Assembly (NCBI GenBank): GCA_025399215.1
Contig: MU621333.1
Coordinates: forward strand, 1 to 25,242
Direction: 5' to 3'
From: Globomyces pollinis-pini
Lineage: Eukaryota; Chytridiomycota; Chytridiomycetes; Rhizophydiales; Globomycetaceae
Length of the DNA stretch: 25,242 nucleotides
Below the pieces are notes generated by a model. It had not been told where the DNA came from and did not search any database. It worked only from the letters and a program-made list of their open reading frames with translations. Below, in pieces: positions 1-11,092 of the stretch; the first letter of the stretch is position 1; each line of letters opens with the position of its first letter. A program made the position numbers and the translations under genes.

Positions 1-116
1 GTTACCGGGTTAATAGACCTAAAGTCATAATTTCCAGACCCACAACATCTTGCTCGGTTTGCTTGATCTAGCATTTCAAGTTTAGGTGACCCTTGATTAT
101 TATCAGTAGCGGCCAT
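1..116 (-). CDS. 5' end of an unidentified gene (partial)
   Basis: An ATG on the minus strand at 116-114 opens a frame that stays open to the window edge, giving the first 38 residues (MAATDNNQGSPKLEMLDQAN, then a Cys-Cys pair and a basic/polar stretch). Codon choice is less AT-rich than the flanking DNA, which favours real coding sequence. The rest of the gene lies outside the window. I do not recognise the family from this short piece. A donor-like GT near position 13 could end the first exon early, so the last few residues are uncertain. Confidence 0.45.
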   Translation of the reverse strand, partial: MAATDNNQGSPKLEMLDQANRARCCGSGNYDFRSINPV

Positions 117-1227
117 AGTGCTAGTTTTTTACGTTTTATCGAGTTGTTTATATGACTTTCTTATTGCAAAGAGAAAACGAAAAATGTTTGGTTGTTTGAA
201 GTTGATTGGGAAAACGTAAAAAGCAAGTAAAATATTTTCTAGTTTTAGTAATGGGAAACAGTTGCTTATGATCGAATGAGAGTATTTTAGAAAGTAAAGA
301 AGTGTTATTAGAATCTCACTCAATTAGGGAAGTGAAATACGTTGCTTAGATAGATTAAGCTGTAAGAGATTATAGATGATAGAAAGTAAAACTTTTACTT
401 GTAATAAAATGGTTTATAAATTTAATTCAACATAGTGTAATTTTTTAAGGATTTCAAATAGATTATAATGATGAGTCAGTGCGGAAATCGGAATAGGATG
501 ATTTTTCCAAAATAATTCCGACGATGATTCCAATACTTATGATTTTAAGTTGATGATCTAATGGATTACTTTAACATCAAGTATTTATGACGATTCTCTT
601 AGTTACTAAAACCAGTAAGGCTTTGGGTTGAAATGGTTGAATTCAGATGTGGCGTTAAGACTATAAATTGGGTTCTGTCACAACAAAAAAATTTGATCTA
701 TTTTTCTTCGTTACTTGACTGTTACCAGTTTCGCAACTTGTTGGCACTAAACTATTGTGAATAACAGAAAGTATCCAAGTTAAATCGATCCCTCTGATTG
801 ACAATGATCAGAGTATGAAAGATGAAGGGGTTTTAGTAAGTCAAGTCTTACACTACCAACATACTTGGTGTCTTTTGAAGATTTCCCCTTATGGTAAAAT
901 GAAGTCAGAAAAGGAGTTTAGATATGGTTATAATGCGATGCGTCGAAAAACAAAGAAGAAGAAAGTGTGACGAATGGATGTGATGAACTTGAGCCAGTGT
1001 TGCAATAAGGCAAAGCAAGATGGCAAGCGAAGGACTTGAGCCAAGAAGAGCAAGAAAGTGAAGCAAGAGCATGAGCGGGAACATGAGCTAGTGGGGCAAA
1101 ATAGTGAAGCAAAACCGTCAAACAAAAACGAACAAGAAAATATGAAACAAACCGAAATTATGAACAGACGAAAGAAAACCGATGTGAGGGATTTGAGCGA
1201 ACGACGCAAAAGAATGAAGCAGAAGAA

Positions 1228-1271
1228 AATTGAATGAAATTGAAAAGAAAATTGAATGATATTGAAAAGAA
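1228..1271. repeat. 22-nt tandem repeat, two copies
   Basis: The unit AATTGAATGAAATTGAAAAG plus AA occurs twice back to back (1228-1249 and 1250-1271) with one mismatch. It closes the purine-rich tract. No function is apparent; slippage in simple purine-rich DNA is the simplest origin. Confidence 0.75.
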
Positions 1272-1439
1272 AAATGGAGGCAATCGTGTTAGATCATATC
1301 TATAATAGTGAAAAAACTATGTGTAGACGTGGCAAGTGCAGCGTATGTTCTACAAATAGTTTAACATTAATAAATTGAATTTTTTTACCAAACTTGTTAT
1401 CTCTAAAGAATTGCAGTAAAATAGTCACTACAAGTTAAT

Positions 1440-1520
1440 TTAAAAAGATGTGTGATAGGATCTCCAAGAATTAGTGTTACGGGCATGACTGTTACCAGTA
1501 TCACCTTCTCGATCCACCAA
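1440..1520 (-). pseudogene. remnant of a PP2C phosphatase C-terminus
   Basis: On the minus strand, 1520-1488 reads LVDREGDTGNS. The intact PP2C gene next door has LVDREGDTGNG near its C-terminus. Across the LVDREGDTGN codons the two DNA copies differ only at third codon positions, and every difference is synonymous, so the fragment comes from a once-functional coding copy rather than a recent duplication. Downstream the frame loses similarity and stops at 1440-1442, and upstream similarity fades within about five codons. A 14-nt word from this fragment (TGACTGTTACCAGT, 1486-1499) recurs at 717-730, possibly from a second, more decayed copy. The assignment rests on a short match. Confidence 0.5.
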
Positions 1521-1696
1521 TGACCGAAACTGGCAAATCGGGTTTGCGTTCAAGTTACACTTAACGTACATTTACTAATCCGTATTCTGACTAATTCTGT
1601 TGATCTTCAGTGAGGTACAAGAATGAGATGGAATGATATTTATTAAAAACAAGAGTGGAATTATCCACCCGATAATGTATGGTAAGAATAATCAAG

Positions 1697-2929
1697 CTAA
1701 ACATCTAAATGAATAATCATGACGGTAGCATCATCATAACGATTGAGACCATCAGCAAAAAGTCCGTTTCCAGTATCTCCTTCACGATCTACCAAGGAGG
1801 CACAGACAACAGATAAAGCCTCTTCAAAAGAGCTCGGAAGAGATGAATCAGAGCACATGCTTTTATCATCAAGCGATAAATCGGTCAATTCATTAATCAT
1901 CGAGATCGTTTTATCGAGTACTTGAGTATTTTGAGTTTGTGTGTTTGGAGCTTTAAGGTGATCCCATAGTCCATCAGTCGCCATGATGAGTATATGTTCG
2001 GTAGGATCCAATTCGATAAAAGTGATATCAGGTTTACAAGATAATACTGGCGGCTTGATTTTAAACAACAGATCGCCAAGGGTAGCGGTAAGGTTTAGAG
2101 TACGACGGTGAGAACAACCGACGTCAGATATATGCGCAGAGAGTGGACGAAAAATACGAGAATTACATAGTTCGGTATATTGACGGGATCCACGTTCGTT
2201 TGGATGTTGAACATTAACATGAAGTACAATCTTTCCAGAGCCATCCAAAAATAAACCACCATTGTTGTGTATATCAAATACTTTATCAGGATGCATCATA
2301 TTATGATCAATTGAAGAAAAAACAGGAGACCATTTTTTAGAGTATGAAGAAGGTTTAGCTATCAGAGTTCTTGAATCACCTACATTACAGTTGAGTACCC
2401 AACCAGGTTGGATGATATTAACGATCATGGTACAACCATCATCCATTGGCTTTTTACCGACAGAACCTTGTCGGCACCATTCCTGATATTCCAATGTTTT
2501 AATAAGTGTATATTCGTCATCCAGCGATTGATAAATATCGGTGATGAGAGAGATCAATTGAGATTGATGAGATTTAATAGAGAAATTCCAATTATTAGAG
2601 TTGAGCAGTGCTAGTAGTTTAGTAGCTAAACCATTGATAAAGAATAGAGGAGCTTCATGACCAGCATGACCGTCAGCAACCAAGAATATTTTATGATTGT
2701 GAATGGAGATATAATCGGAAGGAGGGGTGAGTTTGGTAGGGAAGAAAGAGTCCTCGTTGTAATCATGTAATGGTAGAGGAGAGTTTAAAGGAGGGATGAA
2801 TTTATAACCTTTCTGTTGATGACAATGCCAAGTGATGACTTGATTTACAAATTCGGAATCAGTTAATGTAGCCAAAGAGTCATCAAGAGAGGAGTATATA
2901 CTAGTATCGTTGATTAAATTCACACCCAT
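1697..2929 (-). CDS. PP2C-family Ser/Thr protein phosphatase
   Basis: A 410-residue metal-dependent protein phosphatase (PPM/PP2C fold), which removes phosphate from Ser/Thr using two bound Mn/Mg ions. The family signature motifs appear in order: VADGHAGHEA (about 84-93, metal-binding Asp and Gly), DDGCTMIV (163-170), NVGDSRTLIA (182-191), TATLGDLLFK (281-290, counterpart of the usual T-R-A-[FL]-G-D), ATDGLWD (317-323, metal-binding Asp) and RYDDATVMII near the end (final Asp pair). The start is placed at the ATG at 2929-2927; the frame is open further upstream but without another ATG. The gene appears intronless. It is divergent from ABD1, with 203 bp shared between the two start codons. No targeting signal is visible, so the substrate is unknown. 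The Arg of the classical T-R-A-x-G-D motif is replaced by Thr. Confidence 0.88.
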   Translation of the reverse strand: MGVNLINDTSIYSSLDDSLATLTDSEFVNQVITWHCHQQKGYKFIPPLNSPLPLHDYNEDSFFPTKLTPPSDYISIHNHKIFLVADGHAGHEAPLFFINGLATKLLALLNSNNWNFSIKSHQSQLISLITDIYQSLDDEYTLIKTLEYQEWCRQGSVGKKPMDDGCTMIVNIIQPGWVLNCNVGDSRTLIAKPSSYSKKWSPVFSSIDHNMMHPDKVFDIHNNGGLFLDGSGKIVLHVNVQHPNERGSRQYTELCNSRIFRPLSAHISDVGCSHRRTLNLTATLGDLLFKIKPPVLSCKPDITFIELDPTEHILIMATDGLWDHLKAPNTQTQNTQVLDKTISMINELTDLSLDDKSMCSDSSLPSSFEEALSVVCASLVDREGDTGNGLFADGLNRYDDATVMIIHLDV

Positions 2930-3132
2930 TTGAGAAAGAGGGTAAAGAAATTCAGTTGATGTATAAGGGATGAAGCAGAGAAGTTTCAGTGATAAAACAA
3001 GCAACTACCACTGACTACCAACAGGCGTAAGAGTGACTGACTACTAGCTTGCCATTCAATATAACTACTATAAAGTAAAATAATTACCAAGTATGAATGT
3101 AATAAATTCGTAAGTGTCGGAGATTCTTTACC

Positions 3133-4671
<1,539 letters not shown>

Positions 4672-4939
4672 TTCTTTCAAGTTGTTATTTTGTATTTTGA
4701 CTTTTGTCGTATTCTTGGTCATTGTTTGATCTCGTTGTTTATCATGATAAATCAAAACTTCATTTATCATATTTCTTTTTTCGTCCATTCTTTATCTATT
4801 TGCCCTTTTTCAATTTGAATCTAATTTGAAGATTCGTTCAAAAAAGTATAATTTCAAGATTAAACACAAACAGAAATGAGATTTTAAAAAAAAAACAAGA
4901 AATGAGTTAACACTGAAAGTATATATTCGATATTGCCAT

Positions 4940-5659
4940 TTAACTAGACATACGAGTCACCTAAAAAGAATGATTAAACATATACGTGTAAATAATACCT
5001 TATCGAGTACAGTTTCGTAACTGACTTCAGATAAATCAGTTCCTTGGACTTCAGTGTAAACACCATCCAATTTCTTTCTTAATCCATCTTTAGATGATGC
5101 GTAAAGCATTTTTTGTTTAATCTTGGCAGTATCTGGTGACCTACAAAAATATTAATTTATCATCACCAGTGAATTTTTTTCTAATAATAAGAAAGAATAA
5201 ATAAAGTAATGAAAACAATCCATTGATTGTGTTAAAGGTTAATGGTGTGGAGTACAAGATCAAATTCAACCCTGGTCGAAAAGATCATGAAGAGAACCAA
5301 AGAAAACACCGAATAACAAAACCTTACCAAGCATAAAACAAAAGTTTGTTTCGGATACCATCAGGGGTAGGGAATTCGAAATCATAAACAGCATAACGAC
5401 AACCATCTTTAGGTAATTGAGATAAAAATTCATCATAAGTTCCTTTTTCTGATTTATGCAATACTCCAATGGTAGTGAAATCATCAGATAAAGAGAAGAT
5501 GATGTAACGGTATGATTTTTTTAACTTTAATTCTTGAAATACTTCGACAGCGATATCTTGAACTTGAACTCCACTAGACTATCTTTTAATATTGATCTTC
5601 TCTTAGTTAAAAGTCTTTAAAAGGGGGATTTCATTTCATTGATTTTGTTCACTTACCAT
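4940..5659 (-). CDS. COF1: cofilin / actin-depolymerising factor
   Basis: Binds and severs ADP-actin filaments, driving actin turnover in the cytosol. Four exons on the minus strand: 5659-5657 (the ATG alone), 5578-5328, 5140-4999 and 4960-4940; they join to 138 residues, the normal ADF/cofilin length. The protein begins [19 protein letters not shown], continues with [17 protein letters not shown], then [19 protein letters not shown] and [20 protein letters not shown] (the actin-binding long helix follows at [10 protein letters not shown]), and ends LDKVTRMSS. The Trp-Ser-Pro-Asp-x-Ala and Lys-x-Lys-Met-x-Tyr-Ala motifs are diagnostic. Introns are 78, 187 and 38 nt. The first splits directly after the start codon, and cofilin genes of other organisms also carry an intron very early. 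The gene is divergent from CCDC61. Confidence 0.94.
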
Positions 5660-6063
5660 TTTGTTTTGGAAAAATTGAAATTTGTGTGTCTGTGTTTTTG
5701 ACCTTTCAAGCCACCAAAATCACAATCAAAATCACGAAAAAAAAGCATGAAGAGACTGGAAAAGCAATGATATTGTAGAGGGAAGGTTAGTAACTAACCG
5801 TAGTTGATTATAAAATAATTTAGTTTGTTGTAATAGAATCTAATTTGCATAAAAATAAAATAGGATTACAATAATAATAACATATAAGTGATGAGACTCA
5901 ATAGTAGTGTTGGTTAAAGTGATAACACGCGACTACCTTTCATTTGTCAAAGTCTTTTCAAGTTGGTAAAACTAAAGAAAACCAGATATCAATCCAATAC
6001 CTAATAGCAACTATAAAGGTATCCAAAAACAAATCTAAAGAAATCCAAATAACAAACCAAGAA
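5660..6063. promoter_or_regulatory. divergent promoter region, cofilin and CCDC61
   Basis: This 404-bp AT-rich gap separates the cofilin start (minus) from the first ATG of the CCDC61 gene (plus) and must hold both promoters and 5' leaders. The frame upstream of 6064 is open back to about 5944 but has no ATG, so I treat it as leader. I could not identify a specific factor site. Confidence 0.5.
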
Positions 6064-8004
6064 ATGGATCAACAGAACCTAAATCCAAAAAACTCCAAAT
6101 CAACTCAAATTCCATTCAAAGGATCAAGTTGGACATTATCGATCTCTCACTCAAACAATAATCTAACTATATCTTTATCAAATCAACATTTAAGTTACCA
6201 AGCAAACTATTCAAACTCTTATATAGAAAATCTAACTCAAAAAACTGGAAACTTTAAGAAATTCCAGATATTTATTGATATGTTGACAAACGCAATTCAA
6301 AAAAACCATTCTTCATTATCTTTAGAAATATTAACTCTCAATGATTTACAAACTAATCAATTGCAGACTAATCCTAAACCAAACAATACTATCGATGATA
6401 AATTATATTTAATCTTGACTTATGCTGTTGCTTTTGATAGAGTTCATTACCCATTACCATTACAATTACAAAACTCTTTAGATAATTCATCACAATTAAA
6501 AATCAAGAGTTTAGAAATCGATTATGCGAATGCATTGAAAGAATTATCTATGGTATGTACTAAAGTTATTTGGATTTGGTTTTTCCATTCACTTTATGAT
6601 TTAAATACTAATTGTTTAGTTGATGAAAGAGAATGATCGATTACAATACGAGTTGAAACAAAAATCAAAAACTGATTTACAGTAATTTATTCATTAAAGA
6701 ATTAAAATTGATAGAATACAAAATTTACCAGATTTTGAATTAAAGGTATCAAAGATAAGTCGAGATTTGAAAAAAATCGATCCTGGAACTTGTCGACATT
6801 ATAAAATTCATCAAAACCTTGAATCGATCATCATAGATTTACTAGTATCATATTATTGCAAGTTGATGTTAGGATTTGGTATCGTTAGATGATATACCCT
6901 CACGAGATTCAAATCATTCTCGTCCTTCTTCCCTCATACGATCCAATAATTCCAAAAACAGATTGTAATTGCATTTATTATTTATTTTATTTGTTAGACA
7001 GACAAAATCGAATGATTCGGTAGGTGGTAGAAAAAAAGGATTGGAGTATTCGAGAAAGTATTGTTTTTTAAACATGATTTTGATTGTAGATCTACTTCTT
7101 CAAATGAACCATCAAAATCAAGATTGTAAGTCAATTCACTTGCTTAACATCTATTTAGATCCACAAAGAAAAATGAGATCAAATCGAAATTGTAAGGAAT
7201 ATATTGTATTCATGTGAATTAGTTTAAAGAAATCAACTGAAAATCTATTGTCAAGAAGGTAGCATGATTTTTAATAACATTAGTGGTTATAAAATAATCA
7301 AATCAGAACCTTTAGAACAAGTTAAAAGATCATCAAGTCAATCCAGTAACTTGATTTGATTTTTAAACCAAATAGGTATCAAACGACACACCTCTACATC
7401 ACCTTTTCAACGATTCGATCCTACACAGTATTGAAACCCTTTTTTTTTTAATGATAGATATGTTCGAGAAAAGGAAGCCAAATTGAAACGATCTCGAAGG
7501 TATCTAAAACAAAATTCATTTTCTAGTCGAAATCATTCCAGATCAAATTCAACATCAGGATCAATAAATCAATTATCAAGATCATCTAGTAAGTAATTTC
7601 AATCATTGATTTCAAAAGGTGTGAAATCAGATACTTCTAATCAACACAAATCAAAATTATTGTATAAATCAACAAATGAATATAAATCTAAACAATCAAT
7701 GAATTCTAATAGACAACGTCAAACATCAAGTGATCGAATAAACCAAAAACCAAGATTGATTAAAACAGAAACGGATGGTATGAAATCTAAAAATCGTAAT
7801 CGATCATTATCAAAAGATCGATACATGGATGGATATGATATAGATCATCAACAGGATCAACCACCGTTAATTGATCTAAGTGTACCGATGGTAGATTATC
7901 CTTTGATACCTTTAAAACAATCTTCATTGGATACGTTGGATTCCGATGGAATTGAATATCGATTAGAACAATTACAACTGTTTTTGAAAAATTCTTTAAA
8001 TTGA
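6064..8004 (+). CDS. CCDC61/VFL3-like basal-body coiled-coil protein
   Basis: In algae and animals CCDC61/VFL3 assembles filaments at basal bodies and places their associated fibres; here it implies a flagellated life stage. Diagnostic N-terminal (XRCC4-like head) motifs are IENLTQKTGNFKKFQIF, and LYLILTYAVAFDRVHYPLPL just before a coiled coil. Later come the Ser/Arg-rich tail with FDPTQYVREKEAKLKRSRR and the terminal element YPLIPL..IEYRLEQLQLFL, both with counterparts in the animal proteins. Twelve exons: 6064-6552, 6620-6681, 6715-6844, 6873-6964, 6998-7057, 7090-7125, 7159-7191, 7223-7258, 7284-7345, 7376-7427, 7458-7588, 7619-8004, joining to about 522 residues. Introns are 67, 33 (or 18), 28, 33, 32, 33, 31, 25, 30, 30 and 30 nt. 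Several exons (33-60 nt) are about as short as the introns. The poorly conserved middle (6715-6844) and an optional in-frame 27-nt intron (7500-7526) are the uncertain parts. Confidence 0.85.
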
Positions 8005-8155
8005 TTAAATACTTTTTTAAATATATTCCAGATTTAATTTAAAGTATCTTTTTTTGTAGTATGTTATTATTTATTTGAAGTAATCAAAAATAGACATGAT
8101 CTAGAAGTATTCCAATTTTTATTACCAATTCAAATAATGACACTTACAAATGAAA

Positions 8156-10056
8156 TCAATCATAACTAAGTTGAATTTCACCACCAACAGGAGCATCCAA
8201 ATCATGATAAGATTTAATAGATCGACGTTCATTCCTTGGACCTTCACGACCACGTCGTTCATAATTACGTTCACGATAATCTGGTCGATAATTTCCATTG
8301 TTACGTTCTCGATTGGTTGATGTATTTTGGAATGATTTCATTTCCAATTTATTGAAATCTTTGCAAAAGTTATTAAAATATTCGGTTTCAATGGCTACTT
8401 GACTTATCACTTGTTCATGTTTGGATTTGATATGTTTACGTACAAAATCATCTCCTCGAAATAATTTTTGACATTCCGTACATCGATATTTGGATTCACT
8501 TTCTTTTCGAATATATAATGAAACTACTTTGTCTTGTTCCAATTCTACATCTTTGAAACCAAAAGTAACCATAGAATCTGGAAGGTTGTATTGTCCCATT
8601 CGAAGTTTGACCCTTGAATCCAATTTAGATAACCAAAATACTTTTGAACTCATTTCTCTTAAAGTTGAAAGTGGTTTTCTTGATGGTAATGCACCTCTAC
8701 GTGAATGATCTTCTGGACAAGTAGATTCGACACCTATGTAAAATTGAATTAGTTTGTATTTGTTTTAAATACCACTATAATAATCATAAAAATGAACTAA
8801 ATAAAGATATAGGATATAATAATCAAGTTGTTTTTTGATTGATGCAGTTTGAATTCCTTTATCTTCTTCATCCATTTCATTTGTATCTTCGGTTGGAGGA
8901 ATAGTTGGTAAAATGATTTCTTGTAATCGTTTTTCAATTAGAAAGCAACCATGATCTTCATCAATGCCAGCTTCCTTGTCCAATAATTTCGCAAGCTCTT
9001 TAATTTGAGTGGCATCATATTGTAGTCGTGAAGGTTTTTCACTATGAGCTGAAAATGATCTAGCAGAGAATGTCATTTCACGTTGAATGGCAACACCTAA
9101 ATAAGATTCTCCAATCTAATCATCAGTTTTACTGTAAATACTTGTTGACCATCAACTTTGGCTAATGCTGCATCTAAATCACTACCATTTTCCAATACAA
9201 TCCAACCTAATCTTGACATTCGTTTATCAGGTCGTGGGTCAGTTAATTCCAAATATTTAAACCCAGGAATTGTTTTACATAACTATACAAATAGAAATTA
9301 GTATCCGTTGATGAAAAAAAAACCTCTAAAATATCTTCTCTTTTGATACTAGATGAAATTCCTTTAATGAATAAAGAGTATGGTTTAATAGGATCTAATA
9401 GAAATGGAACCACTTGACTTTCCTCCATCGGTTGATCATTTTGATTCTGATTCTCCTCTTCATTTGAATGTTGAGGTGGACCACCATTAACATCTTTTTC
9501 AACTTCATCAAATGATACTGCATCAAATTTTCCATCATTCAAATCAATTTCGAATTGTTCCAATACTTCCTTTTTTCTTTGATAGATTTGATTATGAAAT
9601 GGTCCAGATAGTTCAGGATGATATTTTTCTTTGAACCTTGGAATTCTTTAAAAAAGTTTTTGGTTACCATTCATCTTGGAAATGAGATTTGAATAGTTTA
9701 TCATTTTGAGTTTTTGTGAATGTAATACGATAAACATCATATCGACGTTCAACTTCATCTTGTTCCAATGGTGGTTTGCCTTGTCGTTGATTCTTTTCTC
9801 TGGTGTAATGAGCAAAGTCTCTTAAATCCATCATGATATCATCTTTTAGTGGATCTCTGAATATTTAAATATTGTTCATAATCGTACCTAGACTCACGAT
9901 CTCTTCTGTACATATCATCACTACGTCGTCGAGGGGAATAAGACCGTTGCCTACGGGGAGGATAGTCTATATTGAATGAGTATTTGATTCTATACCATCG
10001 TCGTCCCTTCTCCTTCTTTCATCCCGTCCATAACTATCTTGTCGATAATCACTCAT
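8156..10056 (-). CDS. ARS2/SERRATE-like nuclear RNA-processing zinc-finger protein
   Basis: ARS2/SERRATE links the nuclear cap-binding complex to RNA processing, export or decay. Exons on the minus strand: 10056-9996, 9966-9888, 9856-9668, 9636-9324, 9282-9142, 9115-8773 and 8733-8156, joining to 567 residues. In order: an Arg/Asp-rich start (YGRDERRRR), the DUF3546-like DEWFKEKYHPEL segment, an RRM-like region (SLFIKGISSSIKREDILELC, then PGFKYLELTDPRPDKR and LGWIVLE), a helical part ending LYLVHFYDYYSG, the zinc finger YRCTECQKLFRGDDFVRKHI followed by KHEQ, an EYFNNFCKDF motif, and an RS/RG-rich tail. Introns are 29, 31, 31, 41, 26 and 39 nt. The gene converges on CCDC61, with 151 bp between the stop codons. 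The order and wording of the motifs match the family throughout. Confidence 0.92.
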
Positions 10057-10262
10057 GAATTTTCGAGAAAAAAAATGTTCCTAGATATTTGAATATTTCA
10101 GAATGTCAATTGATGTCTCTTACTTTGAGTACATAGTTTTTCTCATTCAAAGGATTTAAGTAAACAATCATTTGATTGTTTGGAAATAGATACGTCAAAA
10201 TGCAAGATTTTATATCAAAAATGAGATGATTGCTAATTTATTTAGTCGAATAGTCCAATTTT

Positions 10263-10595
10263 TTAATCGAAAAGACCGAATCCCATGTCATCATCAGATT
10301 CTTCCTTTTCTTCTTCCTTTTCTTCAGCGACAGCTTCGGCAGCAGCGGCTGGAGCACCAGCAGCAGCAGCACCGGCAACTGGGGCAGCACCACCAGCAGC
10401 ACCAACGTTGAAAAGAAGAGCACCGAGGTCCTTTCCAGCTAAAGCTTTAGCAAAGATGGAAGGCCAGATAGGTTCAACTTCAAGTCCAGCAGCGGAGATG
10501 AGGGAGGTTAATTTATCGGCGGTAATTTCGAGACCTTCATCTTGTAAGATGAGGGCGGCATAAACACAAGCAGCTTCGTTGAGAGAGAGAGACAT
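10263..10595 (-). CDS. RPP1: 60S acidic ribosomal protein P1
   Basis: A 110-residue stalk protein of the large ribosomal subunit that recruits and stimulates elongation-factor GTPases. It starts [20 protein letters not shown], contains the [20 protein letters not shown] and [20 protein letters not shown] helices, then an Ala/Gly/Pro hinge, and ends with the universal acidic tail [12 protein letters not shown]. Length and tail are exactly those of P1. It has no intron. Its codons are clearly richer in G and C than those of its neighbours (many GCA/GCC/GCT alanines, GAG/GAA mix), as expected for a very highly expressed gene. It lies 206 bp upstream of ARS2 on the same strand and is divergent from the F-box gene. 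Confidence 0.97.
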   Translation of the reverse strand: MSLSLNEAACVYAALILQDEGLEITADKLTSLISAAGLEVEPIWPSIFAKALAGKDLGALLFNVGAAGGAAPVAGAAAAGAPAAAAEAVAEEKEEEKEESDDDMGFGLFD

Positions 10596-11092
10596 TTAAA
10601 TGAACTTTGAAACTAATTTAATCCTATAAAATTAGATGGATGGATGTATTGATACCGAAGGGAAGTAACAAAATTGTTAAAGTGAATTGTAATTGAAAAG
10701 TCTAAAAGAATGTTTGAGTGTGGCGTAGTAAATTAGATTTTAACTTTTAAAAAAGTAAATGAGAGAGAGAGAAGTAATAACAAAGTAAATGAGAGAAAGG
10801 TATTGAATAGAAATAGATGGTAGTTGATTATAATAAAATTAGTATGGAAGTAGATGTTAAACAAACACAAAAAGTACTACAACTATAGTGTATATATTGA
10901 TACTCTTACAACTATATTGTACTCTAGTATATAGTTGTATAATACTGTTTATACAGTTGTCTAGTACTATTCATTTGTCATGATTTTTAATTGTTTTTTT
11001 CATCACATGGAATTTAAACTACGACGTTGATCATATGATAAGATCCTGTTTAAACAAACACTTCAAAACTTGACTACAGTACCTTCAATAGA
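10596..11092. promoter_or_regulatory. divergent promoter region, P1 and F-box gene
   Basis: This 497-bp AT-rich gap lies between the P1 start (minus) and the F-box start (plus) and should carry the strong P1 promoter. The part next to P1 has GAGAGA-rich purine runs on the plus strand (10759-10800). The middle has several related words (ACAACTATA, TATAGTTGT, ACAGTTGT). Two of them form an inverted repeat, TACAACTATA at 10907-10916 and TATAGTTGTA at 10930-10939, around a 13-nt loop. No coding content is seen. Confidence 0.5.

Larger units (their letters stand above)
117..1696. other. gene-poor region with purine-rich tract
   Basis: No convincing gene is seen in this 1.6 kb stretch. Positions 900-1285 are strongly purine-rich on the plus strand (many GAAG, AAGA and GCAAGA words), so the complement reads as Ser/Phe/Cys-rich ORFs of up to 93 codons that look like compositional artefacts. 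A plus-strand frame in the same tract reads as a Lys/Glu/Arg-rich peptide of about 65 residues but lacks an upstream ATG. The region also holds a 22-nt tandem repeat and short remnants related to the neighbouring PP2C gene, listed separately. The rest is AT-rich and has no recognisable content. Confidence 0.6.

Noticed and set aside
928..1209. Minus-strand ORF of 93 codons rich in Ser, Phe, Cys and Leu, and a Lys/Glu-rich plus-strand reading of the same tract.
   Set aside because: Both mirror the purine-rich composition of one strand. The codons show no conserved motif and the plus frame has no suitable ATG. Treated as non-coding.
10285..10563. Ala/Pro-rich plus-strand ORF opposite the ribosomal P1 gene.
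   Set aside because: It is the antisense shadow of the Ala/Gly-rich hinge and coding body of P1, which is certain.
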